Origin: Chaetoderma sp. LZ-2023a
Taxonomy: Eukaryota; Mollusca; Caudofoveata; Chaetodermatida; Chaetodermatidae
Direction: 5' to 3'
Assembly (NCBI GenBank): GCA_034401795.1
Contig: CM067369.1
Location: forward strand, 137,280,496-137,344,495
Length of the DNA: 64,000 nt
Shown piece after piece: positions 53,064 through 63,618 of this stretch. Within the stretch, counting starts at the first letter, position 1. Each line of letters opens with the position of its first letter. The notes under the pieces are model-generated. The model saw only the letters and a program-made list of their open reading frames with translations, did not search any database and had not been told where the DNA came from. The position numbers were made by a program, and so were the translations under genes.

Positions 53064-53699
53064 TATATTTTTATGATATTACATGTTAATTATGTATGTA
53101 TATCAGTAAATTTTTCCTCTCTGAAAGTGTCAGTCACAGCAATGTGAACAAATAATATTGTTACCCCCACATTAAAAAAAAATGTTATGGATATTGTAAT
53201 CTCCTCCGCTTGTATGTCCATCCATCCATCTGTCATGCTATCCTTCCAAACCATTTGGTGGAATTCAACAAAATTTGGTATGTGGGTTACCTATACATGG
53301 GTGTGCTCTGCAATGCAGCATCTATCTTTGGTGCTATGTCATGGGGTCAAGGGAGCGGGTTCAAAAGGTCAAGTATCCTAAAAACTGTCAGTCACTCATT
53401 TACCTCCAAAATCGTTGGATGGAATTCAACCGAATGTGTTAACTGTGAGTTACTGATATGATTACGGGCTGAGATGACACTTATATTTGACGCCACCCCT
53501 AGAGACGGAAATGTGGTCATTTGTGATGGGTTACAAAATATAACATAAAGTAGACATTGCACATAGTGTAATATTTCTTTTATTTTTTATTTTCAGATGA
53601 CATTATGATTCACAGATCCACATGGTAAAATCTGAGAACAGAACTTATTTTCAAGGTGCTTTATATTCTCTACCATAACACAGTGTACCAATAGCGAAC

Positions 53700-53970
53700 T
53701 AAGTGAAGATGGCAGAGTTATCTCCCTGTTCTGTGGGTACCATGCTCAATCTGTCATAAAGAATCGTGTAAGTTTGTATCATGTCACCTCGCAATTTCCG
53801 ATATGCCAGTGTTAGGAATTTCAATGCCTTCGCGCCTCAGGTGATCTTCATGCTCCAAATCCCTTAGCACTGGAACCAGTTTTGTTGCCCTTTACACATC
53901 TTGTATCACATTTTTATTTACGGAACGGATGCCACATGCTGCTTGCATATTCTAGATGGTACTAACGCTT
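53700..53970 (-). pseudogene. LINE reverse transcriptase C-terminal fragment
   Basis: Reading leftward, several frames give LEYASSMWHPF, then QRATKLVPVLRDLEHEDHLR-like text, then LAYRKLRGDMIQTYT. This order (LEYAS..W.P, RATK.V..L, RL..GDMI..Y) is typical of the end of CR1/L2-type non-LTR ORF2 proteins. Multiple frameshifts and stops are present, so it is a decayed remnant. 53064-53699 to its left holds no gene. Confidence 0.6.
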
Positions 53971-54189
53971 TACAAAACCATTTGAAATTTCATGATCAAT
54001 ATATATGAACGCTCTGTTATTTCGGTTTACCGCTTTCTTCGTATGGCAAAAAAAGCATCATAGAATCATAGTATTACTTATTAAAGTGTTGCAGACATTG
54101 AAAACATTATAGATCATTTTGTTTATTGTATTTTAACCAGATATCATGGCAAGCCAAAAGCCTATAGTAAACCTATGGGATGGGGTAGA

Positions 54190-54199
54190 ATATAGATAT

Positions 54200-54258
<59 letters not shown>
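54190..54258. repeat. (TA)n microsatellite flanking the Tc1 element
   Basis: About 65 bases of TA lie directly left of the Tc1 terminal repeat, and TA-rich sequence continues on its right (55916-55949). The element therefore landed in a TA run. Confidence 0.9.
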
Positions 54259-54261
<3 letters not shown>

Positions 54262-55915
54262 CTGTGCAAAAGTTAAGCACCAGCAAAAACAATAGAACGT
54301 AGAAACATGATGGTACAACTAGGCTGCCATACTTTTTGTCCCCGCGTTAGCTGACATAATTCCAAGTACGAAATGCACATGCATGCATGACTTCACACCG
54401 CTTGATGTCCGTGCGTGGCGGGAAACAGCACACGTGTTCAGTTATGTAAAAGTCCAGTTTGAGGTGTAGAACATTACATACAGATTTAGGCGACAAGATT
54501 AGGAATTTTGTGTTCATGACCGTGGTTTATTTGTACAGAGAGAATTAGCTCTTGATTGTGAACCGCTATGGCAAGACGAAGGTTAAGTGATCGTGTGAAA
54601 TGGCAAATCATAGGCATGCATACCACTGGTATGTCATGCAGAGAGATTGGCAGACAGCTGAACATTAACCATACTGTAATCAGTCGTTTGATTGCAAAAC
54701 ATGGGCAAACTAACGAGGTGAAGGACAGGCCTAGATCTGGAAGACCGAAGAAGACTACTGCCCGTGATGATCGAGCCCTAGTACGCCTTGTTAGGAGATC
54801 TCCATTCACCAACGGCAGAGTGCTCAGCCAGCAATGGGAAACGCGCAATAGAGTGTCAATGTCTACCGTCAAAAGGAGACTGTATGCTGCTGGCATGAAA
54901 GCTAGGAGACCTGTCAGACGTCCTCTCCTCACTGCACACCACAAAGAGGAACGTCTGAGGTGGTGCAACGAAAGAAGACACTGGAACATGAGATCCTGGA
55001 GACGGGTACACTGGTCCGATGAAAGTCGGTTCCTGCTTCATGCCACAGATGGTCGAACTCGTGTATGGAGGTCCAGACGCACGGCGTACGACCAACGTAA
55101 CATCATGGAAGAAGTTCCATTTGGTGGAGGTTCCGTTATGATATGGGGGTGCATCTCATTTGATTGTAAGCTGGATCTGTTGACTGTACCTGGAACACTA
55201 AATGGACAAAGATATCAAGATTCCATACTGGATAGAGTTGTGGTCCCTCATTTTGTAAATCATGCACCTGGAACCCACCCTATATTCATGGATGACAACG
55301 CCCGGCCACATCGTGCTTGAGCTGTGCATGAATACCTCCGCCAGAATGCCATCGAAACCCTACCATGGCCAGCAAGGAGCCCTGACATGAACCCTATTGA
55401 GCATATCTGGGACATTCTGGGAAACATGGTGAGAAGGAGGGATCCTCCTGTGCAGAACCTACAGGAATTAACAGACGCACTCCATCTTGAATGGCAACGA
55501 ATACCACAATGGCGTATCAGTCGGTTGGTGACCATCATCAGACGTCGTGTCCATGCCGTCATCAAGGCACAAGGTGGATATACCCGGTATTAATAATGAC
55601 AGTCTCAAACTCGTGCACAGATGTTAAACTTCGTTTTCAGACACCATTAATGACAATCTAGCCACGTGTGTCAACTGTAGGTCAATAGTTGTCAGTTGTG
55701 TCAACGTAACCATATTCAGGCCTCGTTTTCAAGTTCAAACAAAAACATACAGTGTTTCCCCACCATCATAATCAGCATTCCTCTAGTTGCATTATTACCT
55801 CTTGCACTAAGATGGATGGGTACATAAATGTTTATGCTATTGCTTTCTTCATAGCACATGAATATACCCTCGCATGTGCGTAAAAATAGGGTGGTGCTTA
55901 ACTTTTGCACAGGTG
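54259..55915 (+). mobile_element. Tc1/mariner-type DNA transposon, nearly intact
   Basis: This 1657-bp element has perfect 24-bp inverted ends: 54259-54282 starts CACCTGTGCAAAAG, and 55892-55915 is its exact complement. TA flanks both sides, as expected for a Tc1 target duplication. It contains a single transposase frame on the plus strand, with one in-frame stop. Confidence 0.93.
54568..55593 (+). pseudogene. Tc1-family transposase (DD34E) with one internal TGA
   Basis: The first 250 codons run from MARRRLSDRVKWQIIGMH. An N-terminal helix-turn-helix pair (CREIGRQLNINHTVISRLIA, about residues 24-43) is followed by RPRSGRPKKT (about 54-63), a GRPR-type linker. The catalytic residues are Asp151 (HWSDESRF), Asp243 (MDDNARPH) and Glu278 (NPIEHIWD), with 34 residues between the last two. 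A TGA at 55318-55320 interrupts the frame between them. The rest continues in the same frame from 55321 to GGYTRY and a TAA at 55591. Without that one stop the protein would be 340 residues, the usual Tc1 length. Confidence 0.92.
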
Positions 55916-56036
55916 TATATATACATTTTTGTATATATATATATATATAGCCGAAGATGGGTCATAAAGACAATTAATGATGTGTACACAAGTAGTTTGG
56001 CTTTGATGGCTGCGTTGTAATATACTGTATAGTCAG

Positions 56037-56115
56037 AGTTTGCTGATGATGCTAAACTGTTTGGTAAAGTCATCAACACGGTTGATACAGACGCTGTTGA
56101 AAATAGCCGGCAGTA
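56037..56115 (+). pseudogene. Short LINE-type RT motif fragment
   Basis: 26 codons read FADDAKLFGKVINTVDTDAV before a stop. The F-A-D-D-x-K-L-F string is the catalytic box of CR1/RTE-type non-LTR RTs. No flanking RT sequence was recognised. 55950-56613 otherwise holds nothing I can name. Confidence 0.5.
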
Positions 56116-56613
56116 AATCCAGAACAGCTGTCGGTATCGCTGTAGCAGCCACCGTTGTACGTAGTACTAGCTGATAGACAACCTGTGTGTGAATGATCTG
56201 TATCTAGTTATTTCATGTTATGACCGCGAGAATTATATTATCTATTACCAGCAATAATATTTGTTTCTTTTTCATGTGGTCATTGATTCGATTTCCGAGC
56301 ACTTTGGCAATACCATCATCCGTGGATGTCCTTATAACTAAGTGGACATATATCTTTATACAGGCGGTCGCGACCATCAATCATTACACTCGTATGGCAC
56401 AAGTGATTGCTGCGACAACTTGTAATCAGACAATTAGTTAGGTATGTAATGAGATTGTCAGATCATGGCCCCTTCTCACACATGGCCTCACTCACCAATT
56501 ATACACCATGTTTACATTTCATTCCTGTGGGAATGAAACTACTAATTAGATATTAATAATGTGTATATGTGAGTTGACCAACTTGACTGTTTAATGAGAT
56601 CATTAGAAGAGGT

Positions 56614-57058
56614 GGGTCATTCCGTGTCAAGACAAACAATTTTCAGAAATCTTGTTGCATGACCGATTCAGATTATCATAATTCTCGCTCTACTGTATTA
56701 GTAGTATGTTTTAGGAAATCCTGCAAAATATTAGCTCTCAAATCTCAATATTTTTGCAGATATGGACGCTAGAACAGCAAGGGGGTCCACCACATGTGAA
56801 GCAATTGTCATTTTGTAGCATTTTCAAGGCTCTGCAAATTCTTAACCTGACATCCAATTCCAATAAAACTTTCAGTGCTTGGTCACATATAGGTACCCTC
56901 TTGAAATATGCAGGGCATAATAATTTATGTGCTCATGTTGGTAACCTAGATAACATAAAAAAATTTAATTTATTCAAAGTGACAAATTTTCAGACCCACT
57001 TGTGATTACAATTATGTTAAAACTATTAGAGTTACAAACTTAATACTGATGGGTCAAT

Positions 57059-57104
<46 letters not shown>

Positions 57105-58470
57105 AGTTTATACATACCGTTTTTATTCGAGTAAAGGACACTAGCATGTATTGGACACAGGCTAAATTTTGGCCCAAATCCTCCCCAAAAATCATTATAA
57201 TCATAAAAAGGACGCATATAGAAATTGAAATCCATTCTCTAAAATTATAGAACCTACATAGAACCTACCATGAAACTTGAACGCAATTTTCATACGCATG
57301 CTTACCTCCATACCGCTATGTTTAATGTACGCTAAAAAGTAAAAAATTCCTTATCGTGGAAGTGAAATTATTAATGGGACAGCCTAAAAATCGTGTATCT
57401 TCAATAAAGATTGTTTATTACATTAAAATCAATGCTACTTTCGACATAAAATGTGGCCTTGAAAATATGGAAATCATGTGATATTACGAATGCGGTCAGA
57501 TCAGCAGTTGTGTTTACTAGAATTCTTCTATATCTGCCATTCTCTATTCTCATTGGCTTGTACGGGAGAATTTATCCAATCAGAACAGAGCAATAATATT
57601 CCTCTTGAACAGTACAAATTAATAATAGAACAGTGTTTACTCTCGTATTGCGCATTAATTTTGTAATGGCGACCAACATTAAATGATCCAAAATGGAATC
57701 TGAATTAAAATGAGATAAAGCGCTTCTTACATTGGCGAGCCACTGACTCTTGTGCGATTGGAGGCGCAGTGTTCTCGCGAGATCTTATACGTTAACGGGA
57801 GTTTGTTATCAAACGGGTACGGATCAGACCTAAAGTACAATACTTAGTTCCTATCGCGCAATGATAATACATAGTATTCAGAGTTCCAAGTCCAGAATAT
57901 TTTATCCTCATACTCGCTCTAAGTAAAAACAATCTTTCGCGTTTGGAGGCAAATCACATGATGTTTTTTTCTCGACGCCATTTTATCTCAAATTCAGAAT
58001 TAATTCTGATGTAATAAATGATATTTATTAATGGATACGCAATATTTAGGCACTGCAATCTAATAATTTCACTTCCGCGATGATGTTTTGAGGTATTTAC
58101 GAAAGCTGACAAAAAAATGTGCTCAAAGACTACTCGATTATAGGACGCACCCCTTTCCTAGAACATGTAATATGACAACAAAAATTGTGTTCTTTAGTCG
58201 AATTTTAACGGCAAAAGAAAAAATATGTGGTTCTTAACATCTTTGAAATATAGGCCCTTGAAATTGGCCCAACCTGAAAATGATCCCATATTCAACTGTC
58301 AGGATGGCCACATGGGATAGGTGGAAGAAACCTGTGCTTTACAGACAATAAAGCATTAGGTGTGCTCTACAACATATCCAAAATTCTATTTTCTCCCGTT
58401 CTTCCTTCCATCAAATTTTTTGTGACAAAATGGGGTGTTTTTTCCATTTGTGAGTATATTTTTATAATAT
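56614..58470. repeat. Interspersed repeat Q, copy 2, split by an insertion
   Basis: 56614-57061 and 58223-58470 together match copy 1 (52398-53063) in order and orientation. The break falls between GGGTCAATTGCAT and GTGGTTCTTAAC, which are adjacent in copy 1. Confidence 0.78.
57064..58222. mobile_element. Foldback-type non-autonomous DNA element inserted in repeat Q
   Basis: A (TA)n run occupies 57064-57100. Imperfect inverted ends lie at 57117-57141 (CCGTTTTTATTCGAGTAAAG) and 58188-58212, matching at 20 of 25 positions. Further inside, GTGGAAGTGAAATTATTAAT (57357) pairs with sequence near 58065-58082, and CATGTGATATTACG pairs with text near 57955. The element is thus a long degenerate hairpin. 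No coding frame was seen. TA is a plausible target duplication. Confidence 0.65.
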
Positions 58471-58861
58471 GCAAAACAGGAATTTATCCATTTAATCCAT
58501 CTGTTTCACCGTCTGTTGAGTCATTACAAAGCATTGAGCAGCCAACTGAATTATCTAATCCACCATCTGAAGACCTATCCACTATCCAATCTCACCTATT
58601 AACCATCAACCAGCGGCCAGACATGTCAGCAAGTACAACCATCACCTCAAATTGAAAGATCGTACAAGCCTAAGCTGCCTAACTATACTAGCACCTAATA
58701 ATAGGCTCACTCATTTGTGACTGCTATAACATAACATCTACAGAAGTGTCTGCTGGTTATCTGAACTTAGATCTGTTTACACTCAAAGAACCCATTGTTA
58801 GTCCAACCAGTCAAGGTCTTGATGTCCCCAATCAAGGAACAGAAGTTACAATTGAGCTACA

Positions 58862-58880
58862 GGGTCATTCCATGCCAAAT
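58862..58880. repeat. GGGTCATTCC motif, third occurrence
   Basis: GGGTCATTCCATGCCAAATC resembles the start of the two Q repeats (52398, 56614) in the same orientation. 58471-58861 and 58881-60019 hold short proline/serine-coding-like stretches (for example 58500-58655 and 59143-59310), but no complete exon could be supported. Confidence 0.5.
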
Positions 58881-60019
58881 CACCTAGAGGTCCCCAGGTG
58901 ACCATCTCTGATCTTTATTAAATTTCACCCAGATGCACATATATGGAAATGATGCCTGCATGCAAAATTTCATTGCAAAATTCCAATTAGTTTTGAAGTT
59001 ATGGTTGATTGATTTTAGGGGGCGTGGCACTTTTTTTTGTTTTTGCACTCACGAATCCAATAAGTGGTTTGGAAGGATTTTTAAACGCTGATAACTTTCT
59101 TAATATTGAAGATATCAAGCTAAAATTTGCTGTGCCACCTAATTGATGCATGAGGAGTCTGGAACTGAACGCATTTCCTGGATATCTCTGCCAGTTCCAG
59201 AGGTGGAGGACTCTCAATTTGGGAATTTATCCATTCAAAAACAATTTTTATCAGATTTCAGTCAACCAGTACTACCTGACTCTTTATCACAAACACTAAA
59301 TGTAAGTTGTTTTGAAGTATGTACATATAGGTGTTGCTGTAGAAGAAAGCTTATGTGAATCAGGTACAATATTAAAGTGTGGCAGGTGTCCACATAACAG
59401 ATGAGAACAAAAAATCCGAAAATTTGGCCTTCATATTAGGGATGGTTTACCCATGTGGCCAATTACCTATCATCAGGAGCTTTGAATATGATTAACATAC
59501 ATATATTAGCTGTATATGTACCAAGTTATCACTTTGTGGCTCAATTCCTTCAATCTTAAATAATTCCATGTTTTAACCCCATTTTCAGGGTTCGCGACAC
59601 GGTTACCAAACAAGCATTCGTTGTTATCTTGACTCTTAGGTGAAATTTATTCAATAAAATAAAGGATTTAAAGGTTAGGAGCCAGCGGCTCATAAAATAG
59701 TTTAATTTATAAATATATATGTATTGCATGTATATTTTGCATAGCTATATCTTGTCTCATATTCTGAGTTCATGAATTTTGTAGTTGCTTTGAACAGTGA
59801 ATGAAAGTGCATGTGATCATTTACAGAAATAATACTGGATTTTGCAACTCTCAGCACATATAGCACCAGCACCTGTGCCCAGTGTAATATCTTGCAGTAT
59901 TGCATCATGACTATTTAGGGAGCGGATGGGTTGCATAATTTCTTTATTTAGACAGTGAACTTGGTTACGCCAGTGATATCTGCCATTCAGAGATTATTAT
60001 TTGTTGTGAAAGCATCAAA

Positions 60020-60217
60020 ATGGCGTCAACTAGTTTATCACGCTGTAAAATAGGAATGTTCTGGAATGAAGACTGTCACAAATTGACATACTGTAGAAAA
60101 ACAGGACTTATTCCTCTTTCTGAGTTCAAACAAGAAGATAGACAATTACTACAATGGAGATGTGGAATATATTTTACTGACCAGGATGAAGTTTGCCTCC
60201 ACCATGAAAAAATATAA
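60020..60217 (+). pseudogene. Possible first exon of an uncharacterised repeated animal protein
   Basis: 65 codons: ASTSLSRCKIGMF, then CHKLTYCRKTGLIPLSEF and DEVCLHHEKI. The Cys/His spacing and the GLI.LSEF..CLHHEK pattern fit the N-terminus of a widespread, uncharacterised metazoan family that I also see downstream (61290 onward). No donor site is evident at the end, and the frame stops at TAA. 60218-61001 contains no exon that I can identify. Confidence 0.45.
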
Positions 60218-61100
60218 CATGACATTGAATATAGCCGATTCCAAAGCTTCTGATAATTACCAAGTACCCGATGTGCAGACTCGTTACTCACCATGCTTCA
60301 CGTGAACAATGCGTGTAAAAAGCTATTTCCGTGAACTTCCAGTTGAAAAATGAATTACAAAAGCTAAAACACTATAATTTTAGGTGTCGTTACTTAAACT
60401 GGATTTAATCCTTAAAGAAATTTCTTAAAACAAGCCAGAAAAATAAAAAATAACAACTTCAACGCTGCTCATTGTTAATAAATTAGCACGTGATCAAAAC
60501 GGCGCGAGCAAATACTACGTTTTAGTAAATTTTCATTGATAAATTCAGCATAGTAATGTATTTTCCCACGGTCTAGTTCATGAACAACCAATCAGATACG
60601 TCTGGTGCGAGATCGCTGTTGTGTTTGAATAGCACGCAGTTTGTATGTTATTTTGTTATTCTAGCGTGTTTGTTCGGTGACAAAATGCTTGGAGTAATAA
60701 ATTACAAATAATAGAAACGGGAATAGGGAAAATATTATACTGTAATTACTACCGGCGGATGGCCAGAGAATGAGTTTAGATGTTTTAAATAAAGCAATTT
60801 TAACGTGAGACTTTCAAGACGTACGTTTGACATACAATTCTGCCTGTCATTATTTTGTAATTGACATCTTGATGTTTGTTTTTGCAACGACCCATTCACC
60901 TCAACTCGGCTAACAGTTAAGAATGCCTGTATTTTTGGCACTATTAGCACTTATTTACCCTTCTTGGTCAAGTCAAATTTTATGAATATATTTTTCAAAT
61001 ATTGCTCAAACATTATGGACGGTATTCACAGTATTTGGAAATGTCAACGGTCATGGTATCGGTTCACGGTATACCACGGTACTACCGTCAGACAGCCCAG

Positions 61101-61840
61101 CTCTACTGTACACCCATTAAAACTTCTGTTAGTAAACGTGACAAGTCCTATGGCACAAGGAAGGTAAAACAGCTTAACACAGCAGTCAAAAGTAAGTGTG
61201 CCCATGCACTCGACCTAACAATGAGTGAATTTGAATCCACAGATGACAGTGACCCTTAAACTTGTAAAGACCTTGAGAGACTGAAAACAATGCAGGAGTT
61301 TGATGTAACAGAGTATACCGTGAAAAGAGCTAGACAGTTGAAAAAGGAGAAGGGCATTTTAGCTGATCCAGATACAAAGAAAGGGCAGACCCTTTCTCAT
61401 GCAGTAATTGAAAGCATTGTGGACTTTTATCAGTCTGATGAGTATTCTCGCATGTGTCCTGGCAAAAAGGAGTATGTAACAATTAGAGTAGAGAACAACA
61501 AAGAGCTTAAGCAAAAACGGTTACTACTATTTAATCTCAAAGAATTTTACCTTGAGTACACCATGAAAATTCCAGATGTTAAGGTTGGATTCTCAAAATT
61601 TTGCGAACTTAAACCCAAATGGTGTATTCCAGTTACTGCGTCTGGTATGCATTCTGTATGTGTTTGTGTGCACCACCAGAATGTCAAACTTATAACAGCT
61701 GCCATTCCTGGAAGCGATGACTACAAGGATATTCTCGAAAAAATAGTGTGTAGTGCAGAAAACCACAACTGTATGCTCCATCTTTGTGAATCCTGTCCGG
61801 GTAAAGATGCCATTCATGATTACTTGTCAGATTTGTTTAA
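61101..61840 (+). pseudogene. Uncharacterised repeated animal protein, central part, broken
   Basis: The frame reads LYCTPIKTSVSKRDKSYGTR, has a TAA at 61257-61259, then TCKDLERLKTMQEFDVTEYT and an open stretch to 61838. Recognisable family features are EYTVKRARQLKKEKGILADP, PGKKEYVTI, GFSKFCELKPKWC, HSVCVCVHHQNVKL and a Cys-rich LHLCESCPGKD. This family is common in cnidarian and molluscan genomes and is often repeated, suggesting a transposon origin, but I do not know its function. The frame is cut at a TTAA by the element that starts at 61841. Confidence 0.65.
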
Positions 61841-63614
61841 AGGGAAATTCCAGTGAAAATCGGGAATAAGTCAACTAAATATATACTATAATCCGAAATA
61901 GTTGCCGCAAAAAAATATAAAATACACTGTTCCATTGTCGAGAAATAATAAAATGAATATGCCCAAAACGCTCGAAAACGTGACTCCTGGGCGCATCCAT
62001 TTTCTCGCAATGAGAGCGAGAAACCGCGAGATTATGACGTCAACGACACACCAGCAAAATATCGCCAGCGTTTTTAGATTTACCTGTTTACTTCGTGTTA
62101 TGAAGGCCGAATATTAATTAACCCTTTAATGACAACATTCTGTCAGGAAAATCAGAATATTTCCTTATTGAATGGCCATTTGCAGGCCAAGCGAAGACTA
62201 TTTTTGGAAATTTACCACTGGAATGGCTGGTTCGGTTACTGAGACAGTCGTTTTAGTTGTAAATTCTCAAAATAGTTTTCTTTTGACCTGCGTCCTCAAC
62301 TTGACGATTGCAGAGGCCAGTGCTGGCGTGAAATGGTTAAATCGCATCATGTCCGCATGTCAAGCATGGGCTTACAGTTATAGAAACGATCATGGAAAGG
62401 GTACGGAAATTCACATTTTCAGATACCGGATCCACAGAAGCATCCGCGTGAAAAGGGGCTAACTGAAAGATGGCTTCAGAACATCGGCACTGGATGGATA
62501 TCTTCCACATTTAAATTTGGATGACACAAGTTTAGAACATATAGTCTGTATAATTTTAAAATAATGTGTCATGCATTTCAAAACAAAAGGCGCGGTACTT
62601 AATTTTAATATAACAGAACCAAACTCGACAATTAACGTCGTATTTGCTTGCATCAATTGTAAAACGGGATTTGCAAACCAAAATGAAACGATGTCGCTGA
62701 TTTCCCGGTCGGTCAATTATAGGCAACCGCTTAGCCGCTTACTTCGTAGACGATAGTAGGTGACAGCTAGTAAATAATGACAAGTGTACGCTAGACATAA
62801 TTAGTAGTTTAGTGCTTTCACACTATTTAAATCCAGCGTTATTAATCATTTACAACGTTTACTCCCAATTTTAAAATAACTATGCTGAGTGTTGAATATT
62901 CTGAATTAAATTTTCCTGGAATTATGTTGCAGTAGCTTCCAAACTAATTAGTTTCACACAATAGGTCTATGCAGGGTAAATTTTAAGCTTTCTGCTTTTC
63001 TGTCCTTGAAAGGGTTAACTAATTGATCGCAAATTTTTAAATGTTGACCCATATTTACTGCCTGTTGAATATTTTGAAACTGGAATTTGACTGGAAGCAG
63101 AAGTTGCAATAGCAACAGCTTTCACAGAAATTACATTCAACATTTATTCAACTAACATATTTTTCAAGAATTTGTTGTAGCTGGTTGATTGCAAACACGC
63201 TCCTGGCATAACCCTTCAATGTTTTAAAAAAATAGAAATTGCCCATAAGAAAACAATTTTTGACAATTTAGCACTACAATGACTGGCGCGATCATCGGGA
63301 CACTAATTGCACTTTAATTTCCTCCAAACACTGTGGCAAAGTATCAGTTGTTTAGCCAGTACGCTAATTATCCACGAGATGCAAGGTTTACCTCCCCTGG
63401 TTACGGTTATCCTCGATCGGGCAAACAGAGTAGGTGTGTCGGTGACGTCAGCTGCTTGTCCAAAATGGAGCCTCTATCTACTGGTTACTTTAGCAATTTA
63501 AATTGAGGATATCTTTTTTATTTGTTGGCATAAAAGTGTGTTCTTGGTCTCAAATTAATGCGGAAAATTAGTACTTTACATCAGATGCATAAAATCCCCC
63601 AGTGGAATATCCCT
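61841..63614. mobile_element. 1774-bp non-autonomous element with TTAA flanks
   Basis: The ends are inverted: AGGGAAATTCCAGTG (61841-61855) and the complement of 63600-63614, which reads AGGGATATTCCACTG (13 of 15). Both ends are flanked by TTAA (61837-61840 and 63615-63618), the target duplication used by piggyBac- and Kolobok-type elements. There is no transposase frame. It contains nested M1 (62118-62342 and a left half at about 63205-63310) and M2 (63064-63150) copies. It interrupts a protein-coding frame. Confidence 0.85.
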
Positions 63615-63618
63615 TTAA

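Noticed and set aside
53187-53461. Plus-strand frames at 53187-53461
   Set aside because: The text (CCATCCATCCATCTGTC, GGTATGTGGGTTACC) resembles dispersed non-coding repeat sequence and no protein family was recognised.
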